Part shown: positions 43,947 to 51,253 of the stretch, in pieces
Numbering within the stretch: the stretch's first letter is position 1
Layout: every line of letters begins with the position of its first letter
Source of the DNA: Edaphocola flava
Lineage (GTDB): Bacteria; Bacteroidota; Bacteroidia; Chitinophagales; Chitinophagaceae
Direction of reading: 5' to 3'
Assembly (NCBI RefSeq): GCF_004118155.1
Contig: NZ_SAIQ01000004.1
Span: 186,001-250,000 of the forward strand
DNA length: 64,000 nucleotides
Position numbers and translations under genes: made by a program
The notes under the pieces: generated by a model
Databases searched by the model: none
Told to the model about the DNA's origin: nothing
What the model saw: the letters and a program-made list of their open reading frames with translations, nothing else

Positions 43947-45023
43947 ATGAAAGATTTTATTGTAGACTATCACGTCCGGGAGAAACTGAAGAACTTTTAC
44001 CTGCGCAAAGGCCGCTGGCTGATACACCTTTTATACTGGGCCTATGTGTATATACTAGGGCAGGTGAGGGCAGAAGAGCCCGTATGGGCCTGGGAGGGTT
44101 TCCTGTTGAACTTCCTGTTCGATAACTGGCTCATCATTGTTTTCTACTATCTGTACTGCCTGGTGCTGGTACCGGCCTACCTGAAGAAGGAGCGTTATGG
44201 CCGCTTCTGGACTGTGCAGGCCATAGCATTTATCGTACTGCCTGTTGCTGATATGTATTTTCAACTGCATTTTCAGCCCTATGTACCGAAGCAATACCAG
44301 GACTATGACTTCAGGGATTTTCATTTCAGAAGCCATGTAGGACAGTTCTATTACCTTTATTTCATGAACTTCCTTCTGTTCTCCACCTTCCTGTTCCTGA
44401 TGGAGACTGCCGAGAGCCTGACCAATTATCGTGAAGAGCAGGAAGCCGAAGAGGTAAAGCTGCAGCATGAAAAAATGCTGTTGCAGACCAATATAGATCC
44501 GGCTTTTGTTATGCATGCACTGGATGGCCTTTCGGCCTTATCGGCCAATAGTGATACCCACACACCCGATGCGGTGATCCGCTTTTCCGACATTCTTCGT
44601 TATCGCCTCTATCGCAGTAATGAAGCCCGGGTACTGCTTGCAGATGAGATCGCACAGGTGCGCAATCTTTTTGAATTGCAGAACAGCCTGTACGGCCCTT
44701 GCTGTATTTTAGAAACCGAAGGAGATACCACCGGAAAGTTTATCCCGACCCTGGCAATGGTCAATATTGCCGAGCCTATATGCAATACCTTTCAGCCCGG
44801 CCATGAATGGCAGCTGATTATGTACCTGCTTATCGAGGATAAGCAACTGCATATTGCCATAGAGTGGAATGCGGCACTTGCGCATAAAGAGTCTGTACTG
44901 GCGGCAATCAGGCAAAACCTTACGCATTTCTATCCCGAAGAGTCGGCCGTACTGGATACAGAACTGATGGACTATAACTATAGCATACGCATCAGTCTGC
45001 CCATGCATTATACAGCTACATAA
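43947..45023 (+). CDS. Degenerate LytS-like pseudokinase
   Basis: 358 residues with the same layout as its neighbour: membrane segments (about 25-165), a coiled linker and a His_kinase-like end. The phospho-acceptor motif is altered from NPHFLFN to DPAFVMH, so residue 186 is Ala where the partner has His186. The N-box is replaced by NIAEPICNTFQPG and there is no G-box. It therefore should not autophosphorylate or bind ATP normally. A heterodimer partner, regulator or sensor for the active kinase is a reasonable inference. Tightly coupled to the gene upstream. Confidence 0.85.
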   Translation: MKDFIVDYHVREKLKNFYLRKGRWLIHLLYWAYVYILGQVRAEEPVWAWEGFLLNFLFDNWLIIVFYYLYCLVLVPAYLKKERYGRFWTVQAIAFIVLPVADMYFQLHFQPYVPKQYQDYDFRDFHFRSHVGQFYYLYFMNFLLFSTFLFLMETAESLTNYREEQEAEEVKLQHEKMLLQTNIDPAFVMHALDGLSALSANSDTHTPDAVIRFSDILRYRLYRSNEARVLLADEIAQVRNLFELQNSLYGPCCILETEGDTTGKFIPTLAMVNIAEPICNTFQPGHEWQLIMYLLIEDKQLHIAIEWNAALAHKESVLAAIRQNLTHFYPEESAVLDTELMDYNYSIRISLPMHYTAT

Positions 45024-45049
45024 AGCTTGTCTGGTACGGGATTTACTCC

Positions 45050-45057
45050 TATCTTTG
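45050..45057 (+). promoter_or_regulatory. Possible internal promoter before the LytTR regulator
   Basis: TATCTTTG matches TAnnTTTG, 28 bp before the response regulator ATG, in the 62-bp gap. Confidence 0.45.
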
Positions 45058-45085
45058 GTAAGCACCTTTTATACTTATAGAAGAA

Positions 45086-45814
45086 ATGAACTGCTTAATC
45101 ATTGATGATGAACCACTGGCTATTGATATCATTGCGGCACATTGTGCCCACCACAGCGATATCAAGGTTATAGATACCTGTTGTATGGCTATGGAAGCTT
45201 TCCAGGCTTTGCACCAGTACGAAATAGATCTTATCTTCCTGGATATAAATATGCCAGTTGTCAGCGGGCTGAATTTTCTCAAATCCTTAAAAGAACCGCC
45301 AGCGGTAATCCTGACCACTGCTTATCCCGATTATGCACTGGAAGGTTATGAATTAAATGTTGTAGACTACCTGTTGAAACCGATTTCGCTCGAGCGATTC
45401 AATATGGCTATTGATAAAGTGCGCCAAAGACTGGCATTGCCCAAACCTGCTGTAGCAGATACCGCGAGCGTGCGTAACCTCAGTGCGGCACAAAGCGGAC
45501 CGGTAAAGAATTTTATCTTTATCAAATCCAATGGCAAACTGGTAAAGCTGGACTTCTCCGATATACATTATATCGAGGGTATGAAAGATTACCTGAAGAT
45601 CTATACACATGATAAAGTGCATGTGATTCATCAGACGATGAAGAATATGGAAGAACAATTACCCGAATCATTGTTCAGAAGGGTACATAAGTCTTATATT
45701 ATCGCCCTGAATGCCATCAAACAGATTGATGGAAACTGCATAGAAACAGAGAAAGGCGGTGTACCGCTGAGTAGCACTTACAGAGACGCTTTACTGAAAA
45801 CGATAGAAAAATAA
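45086..45814 (+). CDS. LytTR-family response regulator
   Basis: 242 residues: a receiver domain (CLIIDDEPLAI at the start, phospho-acceptor Asp53 in IFLDINMP, Lys in LLKPI) and a C-terminal LytTR DNA-binding domain (FIFIKSNGKLVKLDFSDIHYIEGMKDYLKIYT to FRRVHKSYIIALNAI). It is the partner of the LytS pair upstream and is expected to bind paired direct repeats; the candidate site lies at 42750-42780. The next gene's ATG overlaps its TAA (TAATG). Confidence 0.93.
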   Translation: MNCLIIDDEPLAIDIIAAHCAHHSDIKVIDTCCMAMEAFQALHQYEIDLIFLDINMPVVSGLNFLKSLKEPPAVILTTAYPDYALEGYELNVVDYLLKPISLERFNMAIDKVRQRLALPKPAVADTASVRNLSAAQSGPVKNFIFIKSNGKLVKLDFSDIHYIEGMKDYLKIYTHDKVHVIHQTMKNMEEQLPESLFRRVHKSYIIALNAIKQIDGNCIETEKGGVPLSSTYRDALLKTIEK

Positions 45815-46989
45815 TGGAGACAAACAATACGTCTATACCTGCCGAACGCCTGCCCCGCAAGCATTCGGGTGCAGATATGACTATATTCAGCGTAATGAGC
45901 ATGCTGGCACAGGAATGTGGTGCTGTAAACCTCTCACAGGGCTTTCCCGATTACCCGATCGATGCGCGCCTGATGGAAAATCTATTTGAGGCAGCACGTA
46001 AGGGAATGAACCAGTATGCACCCATGGCTGGCTTACCGGCACTGCAACTGGAGATCTGTGCACATGTGACGCGCCAGACCGGCGTAGCCTGTACCCCTGA
46101 CCAGGTAACGGTTACACCAGGTGCCAGTTATGGAATATATACCGCATTGGCCACTATATTACAGGCAGGAGATGAAGTCATTATCCTGGAGCCTGCTTAC
46201 GATAGTTATATACCGGCCATTGAGGTTAATGGGGGCACAGTAGTGCCTGTGGCCTTACAGCCCGGAACCTTTGCCCCGGACTGGCAGCTGATTGCAGATC
46301 GCATCAGCCCCAAAACAAAAGCAATCATCGTCAATACCCCTCATAACCCCACCGGAACGGTATGGAGTACAGCAGACTGGGAGCAATTATATCAGCTGAT
46401 TGCCGGTAAGCAGATCTATATCATATCTGATGAGGTTTATGAGCAGGTAATCTTTGACGGGGTGCCACATCACAGTGTATGGTCGCACGAAGGATTGCGG
46501 GAGCATTGTTTTGCAATCTATTCTTTCGGTAAGGCCCTGCATAATACCGGCTGGAAGGTTGGTTACGTGCTGGCTCCTGCAGACCTGAGCAAGGCTTTTC
46601 GCCGCATACATCAATACCTGGCTTTTTCAGTAAACACTCCTGCACAAGGAGCAGTGGCTGCTTTTATGGCGAAGCAGCAGGTCAATGACAGCAGTCTTAT
46701 ACTGGAGCAAAAAAGAAATTATTTTATTGAGCTGTTGAAGGATCTGCCGTTTACGATACCGTATATATCTAAGGGTAGTTATTTTCAATTGGCTGACTAT
46801 AGTGCGGTGAGCGACCTGCCGGATACCGAGTTTGCCAAATGGCTTACCCGTGAGGCTGGGGTGGCTACCATACCCATCAGCGCATTTTATAGAAAGGGTT
46901 CCGATCAGCGGCTGATCCGTTTTTGTTTTGCAAAGAAAGAAGAAACGTTAACAGAAGCTGTAAACAGGATGAAAGCGAGGTTATTATAA
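45814..46989 (+). CDS. PLP-dependent aminotransferase, methionine aminotransferase-like
   Basis: 391 residues of fold-type I class I/II. The PLP lysine is in YSFGKALHNTGWKVGY, with the VNTPHNPTGTVWS substrate motif and the Asp in ISDEVYEQV. The opening LAQECGAVNLSQGFPDYPID matches the YbdL/methionine aminotransferase group, which act on methionine and related amino acids. It overlaps the LytTR stop by one base, so it belongs to that operon, although a functional link is not obvious. Confidence 0.87.
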   Translation: METNNTSIPAERLPRKHSGADMTIFSVMSMLAQECGAVNLSQGFPDYPIDARLMENLFEAARKGMNQYAPMAGLPALQLEICAHVTRQTGVACTPDQVTVTPGASYGIYTALATILQAGDEVIILEPAYDSYIPAIEVNGGTVVPVALQPGTFAPDWQLIADRISPKTKAIIVNTPHNPTGTVWSTADWEQLYQLIAGKQIYIISDEVYEQVIFDGVPHHSVWSHEGLREHCFAIYSFGKALHNTGWKVGYVLAPADLSKAFRRIHQYLAFSVNTPAQGAVAAFMAKQQVNDSSLILEQKRNYFIELLKDLPFTIPYISKGSYFQLADYSAVSDLPDTEFAKWLTREAGVATIPISAFYRKGSDQRLIRFCFAKKEETLTEAVNRMKARLL

Positions 46990-46992
46990 AGA

Positions 46993-47274
46993 CTACTTGA
47001 TCTGTATTTCTTTTACAACTGCTTCGCCGAAGTGCTGGTTTATGCTCTGGATCAATTGATCTTTGGCATAACGCAATTCCTGCTTGAGCGGAGCGACAGT
47101 AGTTGTAATGGTAAGGATCCGATTATACAGGTGTACTTCCTGGGTATATTTAGCAATGGTTTTGCCTACGATCTTTTCCCAGTCTGTACGCATGCGGATC
47201 TGGAGCATACGCTGCTTCCATCCGTTGCTTTCCAGCACCTGCTTTATTGCATCACCAATTGACATCTGACCCAT
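46993..47274 (-). CDS. DciA-like protein (DUF721)
   Basis: 93 residues from the ATG at 47272-47274. The DUF721 signature is visible (IGDAIKQVLESNGWKQRMLQIRMRTDWEKIVGKTIAKYTQ). In many bacteria DciA helps load the replicative helicase DnaB; whether this short version does so is inferred. An in-frame GTG three codons upstream was not chosen. Convergent with the aminotransferase gene, 3 bp between the stops. Confidence 0.8.
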   Translation of the reverse strand: MGQMSIGDAIKQVLESNGWKQRMLQIRMRTDWEKIVGKTIAKYTQEVHLYNRILTITTTVAPLKQELRYAKDQLIQSINQHFGEAVVKEIQIK

Positions 47275-47353
47275 ACTGAACACTATTGTATAACCTGAGC
47301 GGTAAAGCTACTATTTTTTAAAAATTTAGCATTATAATTCTTTATTTAAACTG

Positions 47354-47361
47354 TATTTTTG
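47354..47361 (+). promoter_or_regulatory. Promoter -7 element of the ZIP transporter gene
   Basis: TATTTTTG matches TAnnTTTG and ends only 10 bp before the ATG, so the leader would be just a few bases. Confidence 0.55.
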
Positions 47362-47371
47362 CGCCCTCTGT

Positions 47372-48124
47372 ATGTTACTTGTCTACAATATATTACTGTT
47401 TATCATCACCATAATAGGGGGCAGCATTCCACTCTGGACCAGCTCCTGGTCTGATAAGCGTATGAAAAACCTGCTGGCTTTTTCCGGTGCCTATCTCCTG
47501 AGTATCACCATGCTGCATTTGATACCTGAATCGGTAGAGAATGTGGGCTTTGCAGCCGGTGGTTATATGTTGCTCGGGTACTTTTTACAACAGATACTAC
47601 AGAAGTTTACCCATGGGGTAGAACACGGTCACCATCATAGTACAGGTCATCAGCATCATTTACCCATTGTAAGTTTGTTTTTTGGTATGGCCCTGCATGC
47701 TTTTGCAGAAGGTATACCATTGGGTACTACCTATCATGAAGATAGTACGGTGCCATCTTTGTACCTGGCCATAGCCCTGCATAAATTACCGGAAGCGATG
47801 CTGCTGGTATCTTTACTCATACACAGCCACCGTTCCAAAAACGCATCTCTGCTGTGGTTATGCCTGTTTGCCCTGCTGACACCGGTATCCAGTATGCTGA
47901 CTCATTATGCGGGCATACAACTGATCTCCTTTGCTTCGGCATTGCCATACATCATTGCAGTAGTAACCGGTTCATTCCTTCAGATTGGTACGACCATCTT
48001 TTTTGAAAGCGGCAGTAATGCACATGATATGTCCTGGCGCCGCTGGATCGTGATCCTCGCCGGTATCGGCATGGCACTGTTATCCGTGATCGGACAGGGA
48101 CATGATCACGTTCATACACACTAA
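47372..48124 (+). CDS. ZIP-family metal transporter
   Basis: 250 residues with about eight membrane segments and a His-rich loop (VEHGHHHSTGHQHHLP, residues about 86-101). The ZIP metal-site helices are present: FFGMALHAFAEGIPLG and ALHKLPEAMLLVS. It probably brings Zn or a similar divalent metal into the cytoplasm. Single gene between dciA and the LiaF-LytS operon. Confidence 0.87.
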   Translation: MLLVYNILLFIITIIGGSIPLWTSSWSDKRMKNLLAFSGAYLLSITMLHLIPESVENVGFAAGGYMLLGYFLQQILQKFTHGVEHGHHHSTGHQHHLPIVSLFFGMALHAFAEGIPLGTTYHEDSTVPSLYLAIALHKLPEAMLLVSLLIHSHRSKNASLLWLCLFALLTPVSSMLTHYAGIQLISFASALPYIIAVVTGSFLQIGTTIFFESGSNAHDMSWRRWIVILAGIGMALLSVIGQGHDHVHTH

Positions 48125-48128
48125 CACC

Positions 48129-48160
48129 TCATTTACCGAGTATATAATTTCATTTACCGA
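48129..48160 (+). promoter_or_regulatory. Candidate LytTR operator upstream of the second LytS operon
   Basis: TCATTTACCGA occurs twice in perfect copies at 48129-48139 and 48150-48160, exactly 21 bp apart. The second copy ends 31 bp before the -7 element TACTTTTG, the same geometry as at the first LytS operon. Confidence 0.65.
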
Positions 48161-48169
48161 AAGCATTTG

Positions 48170-48198
48170 GGCCGCGAAATATTCGCGGCCTACTTTTG
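48170..48198 (+). promoter_or_regulatory. Hairpin abutting the -7 element of the LiaF-LytS operon
   Basis: GGCCGCGAA / TTCGCGGCC (48170-48190, loop ATA) is followed at once by TACTTTTG (48191-48198), a TAnnTTTG match. The dyad occupies the spacer region, so it could be the ZIP terminator, an operator, or both. Confidence 0.5.
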
Positions 48199-48237
48199 TT
48201 TCAGAAAATAAAGCACAAATAAATAAATCGAATTTTT

Positions 48238-48609
48238 ATGGAACAGATTTCTCAACCTTACTTCAAGTCATGCGATACCCGTGCCGACGATCGTCTGAGG
48301 CAGGTTGCCAAAGGTGGCTTGCTGATTACACTGGGTGTGGCCATCCTGCTGCGCAAGATACCAGAGACCAGTTACCTCATGCCTGACTGGCTGTTCGGAC
48401 CACACACCTTACTCATGCTCCTGGGGCTGTACAATGGCGTGAAGCACCGTTTTCGCAACACTGCATGGTTGATTTTAGTTTTAGTTGGTGTATATTTAGC
48501 GCTCAGAAAATATTCAGATATCGGTTTTCATGACCTGCACTTTGTAGGTTTACCGGTAGCGATCGTTGTCGTGGGCATTTACATAATGTTTAAAAGAAGC
48601 AGAAAATAA
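48238..48609 (+). CDS. Small LiaI/LiaF-like membrane protein
   Basis: 123 residues with three or four hydrophobic segments (about 28-42, 52-65, 73-90, 103-118), for example KGGLLITLGVAILLRKIP. The pattern matches the LiaI-LiaF-like transmembrane region (DUF5668-type). One base separates its stop from the next gene, which carries the same kind of membrane domain plus a soluble LiaF end. In Firmicutes LiaF restrains an envelope-stress kinase; a similar role next to LytS is inference. Confidence 0.7.
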   Translation: MEQISQPYFKSCDTRADDRLRQVAKGGLLITLGVAILLRKIPETSYLMPDWLFGPHTLLMLLGLYNGVKHRFRNTAWLILVLVGVYLALRKYSDIGFHDLHFVGLPVAIVVVGIYIMFKRSRK

Positions 48610-48610
48610 T

Positions 48611-49366
48611 ATGGAACAGCAATATAATTTCGAAGGAGAACAATTCAAGCAACCGACTCCGCCTCCGAATAATCCTCTGAACAAACGTAATGATAATACC
48701 ATCATCGGTATCCTTGTCGTACTCTTCGGTATCTTCCTCTTTTTACGGAATACCAATATTATCGAAGGCCCTTTCCTGAGGCTGGTTACCTCCTTCCCGG
48801 TATTTATGATCGCAGGTGGTCTGATCCTGGGGGCACGCAACAACTTCCGCCTCGGTGGCTGGGCTGTACTGACCGGAGTCGGTATTTTCCTCTTCCTGCA
48901 GAAACTGCACCTTAATGTAGGTCAGTTTATCCTGCCAACCTTATTAGTGGGTATTGGTATACACCTTCTGGTCAGAAACCGTAATAAGGAAGCGACAGAA
49001 GTAAGACAAAAGCAATATGGTGGTACCAATGAAGATTATGTAAATGTAGACTCTATCTTCTCCGGTGCAGACCGCATTGTACAGACCCATAACTTTCGCG
49101 GAGGTAATATCTCTTCTGTATTTGGAGGGGTAAAGCTGGATTGCAAACAAGCCAACCTGGAAGAAGATGCGGTACTGAACCTGACCGTATGCTGCGGTGG
49201 TGTGGAACTGATTGTACCGGCCAACTGGATCGTGATCAATGATGCAACCGTGATCCTGGGTGGCGTAGAAGATAAACGCAGACTGGTGAATATGACCGGT
49301 TATGAAAAAAGACTGATCCTGAGAGGTACTGTAATATGTGGCGGTATTGATATTAAAAGCTATTAA
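48611..49366 (+). CDS. LiaF-like membrane protein
   Basis: 251 residues. Membrane segments at about 33-110 (TIIGILVVLFGIFLFLRNTNI, then FPVFMIAGGLILG) are followed by a C-terminal strand-rich domain (SIFSGADRIVQTHNFRGGNISSVFGGVKLDCKQA to IICGGIDIK-like end, here VICGGIDIKSY) as in the cell-wall-active antibiotic response domain of LiaF. It lies 12 bp upstream of the LytS kinase. Such pairs probably sense envelope damage. Confidence 0.82.
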   Translation: MEQQYNFEGEQFKQPTPPPNNPLNKRNDNTIIGILVVLFGIFLFLRNTNIIEGPFLRLVTSFPVFMIAGGLILGARNNFRLGGWAVLTGVGIFLFLQKLHLNVGQFILPTLLVGIGIHLLVRNRNKEATEVRQKQYGGTNEDYVNVDSIFSGADRIVQTHNFRGGNISSVFGGVKLDCKQANLEEDAVLNLTVCCGGVELIVPANWIVINDATVILGGVEDKRRLVNMTGYEKRLILRGTVICGGIDIKSY

Positions 49367-49378
49367 CCGCAAAACCTG

Positions 49379-50458
49379 ATGAAGCAAACCCTGTCAGCAA
49401 ACAACACCAATATAATTGTCTCAGTATTTCTTCTGGTATTGAGCATAGTAGAGGCATATTGGCTTATGGTCAGTATGCACTTTACTGTAGCGACAGCTGC
49501 CAGCCTGGTACTGATTGTGAATGTTACACTGTTCGCCCTGTTCTACCTCACTTCCCAGACAAGACTGGGCTGGCTGCGGGAACAAAATATACCGGTGCTG
49601 ATCGTACAGAGTTTTCTCTATGCGATTGTCTGTATATTCACGGTTAAATGGACCTTTGACGGATTGTTTCCAGAGGTGCAACTGATCCCGCTCTGGGGCA
49701 ATGCCTTCTTTGTACTGGGCATCACTTCCTGGATATTACTGTCCTTCTTTTCTGTGATCCATCACCTGAGTAAGATCGTATCGGCACAAAAACAGCAATT
49801 ACATGTAGAGAACCATGTACAGCAATTAAAGAACGATGCAGAACTGTTCAAACTGAGGCAGCAACTGCATCCGCACTTCTTATTCAACAGCCTTAACTCT
49901 GTCAATGCACTGATCGGAGGTAATCCCAAACTGGCGCGGGAGATGCTGATGAAGCTCTCTACATTCCTGAGGCAAACCCTCAAAAAAGAAGATGATCAGC
50001 TGGTATTATTATCGAACGAACTGGAAGAGCTGCACCTGTACCTGGATATTGAAAAAGTAAGATTCGGTGATCGCCTGCAGGTTGAAGAGTCTATACCAGA
50101 GCAGCTTTCCGACATTAAGATACCACCGTTCTTGTTGCAGCCGCTGGTAGAGAATGCAATTAAATTCGGACTTTACGGCACTTTAGGTAATGTGCTGATC
50201 TCTATCACTGTTACAGAGATGGAACATTTTTTTAAATTTGAAATCACCAATCCTTTTGATAAAGAAAGCATAGCGCCCAAGGGTACCGGCTTCGGACTCA
50301 AGTCTATAGCCCGCAGGCTGTACCTGCTCTATGCCCGTAACGACCTCCTCAAAACAGAACGGATCGAGGGCGGGCAGCCAGAAGATATGGATACCTTCTT
50401 CGCCCGCTTATTTATACCTAAAGAAACAATATTGCCGGAACAGGCACAAACGAACTGA
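49379..50458 (+). CDS. LytS-type sensor histidine kinase
   Basis: 359 residues with four membrane segments (about 12-125), a coiled linker and an intact His_kinase domain: QQLHPHFLFNSLNSV with the phospho-acceptor His166, LLQPLVENAIKFG as N-box and GTGFGLKSIARRL as G-box. It is the third gene of a five-gene operon (two LiaF-like proteins, LytS, LytTR, TonB receptor). The partner regulator follows after 17 bp. Confidence 0.92.
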   Translation: MKQTLSANNTNIIVSVFLLVLSIVEAYWLMVSMHFTVATAASLVLIVNVTLFALFYLTSQTRLGWLREQNIPVLIVQSFLYAIVCIFTVKWTFDGLFPEVQLIPLWGNAFFVLGITSWILLSFFSVIHHLSKIVSAQKQQLHVENHVQQLKNDAELFKLRQQLHPHFLFNSLNSVNALIGGNPKLAREMLMKLSTFLRQTLKKEDDQLVLLSNELEELHLYLDIEKVRFGDRLQVEESIPEQLSDIKIPPFLLQPLVENAIKFGLYGTLGNVLISITVTEMEHFFKFEITNPFDKESIAPKGTGFGLKSIARRLYLLYARNDLLKTERIEGGQPEDMDTFFARLFIPKETILPEQAQTN

Positions 50459-50475
50459 TATAAATCCTCTTTATT

Positions 50476-51216
50476 ATGTTGAAATGTATACTAATTGATG
50501 ATGAGCCATTGGCCAGGAGCATGCTCAAAGAAATGCTGCAGGATGTAGACGGAATTGAGATTGTAGGAGAGTGCAGCAATGGATTTGAAGGTGTGAAAAG
50601 CATACAGGCCCTGCAACCGGATATCGTATTCCTGGATGTTCAGATGCCGAAGATCAATGGTTTTGAAATGCTGGAGCTGCTGGACGAAAAACCCAATGTT
50701 ATTTTTATTACCGCTTTTGACGAGTATGCTGTACAGGCATTTGAAGTGAATGCGATAGATTACTTATTGAAACCCATAGAGCCGGCACGATTAACTAAAG
50801 CAATTGATCGTATCCGCTCCAAGAGTACTGTGGCCGCTGCACCTAAAGCTGCCGATGAACCGGAAAAGAATATATTCCTGCCGGAACAGATGCAAAGGGT
50901 AGTGGTAAAGGATAATGGCGAGATCAAGATCATTCCGCTGACACAGATCCTGTTCCTGGAAGCGGCAGATGATTATGTGAAGATACAGACCCAGGATAAG
51001 TATTACCTTAAGTACCAGACCATGTCTAAATTTGAACAGCAATTACCGCCTGCACAATTTGTACGGGTGCACCGTTCCTATTTTGTCAATGTTACGTATA
51101 TCAATAAGATAGAACTGCTGGAAAAGGAACAGTACTGTATTTTGTTAAAGACAGGCCAAAAAATCCCGGTGAGCAAAAGTGGCTATGCAAAGCTGAAATC
51201 TTTCTTGGGCATTTAA
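50476..51216 (+). CDS. LytTR-family response regulator
   Basis: 246 residues: receiver domain (CILIDDEPLARSM, phospho-acceptor Asp54 in VFLDVQMP, LLKPIEP) and LytTR DNA-binding domain (VVKDNGEIKIIPLTQILFLEAADDYVKIQT to FVRVHRSYFVNVTYI). It is expected to act on the operon's own promoter through the 21-bp direct repeats at 48129-48160, and thereby on the TonB receptor downstream. Confidence 0.93.
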   Translation: MLKCILIDDEPLARSMLKEMLQDVDGIEIVGECSNGFEGVKSIQALQPDIVFLDVQMPKINGFEMLELLDEKPNVIFITAFDEYAVQAFEVNAIDYLLKPIEPARLTKAIDRIRSKSTVAAAPKAADEPEKNIFLPEQMQRVVVKDNGEIKIIPLTQILFLEAADDYVKIQTQDKYYLKYQTMSKFEQQLPPAQFVRVHRSYFVNVTYINKIELLEKEQYCILLKTGQKIPVSKSGYAKLKSFLGI

Positions 51217-51253
51217 GCCGCATCAGCTATTTTTGTTAGAATTTCATATAACG

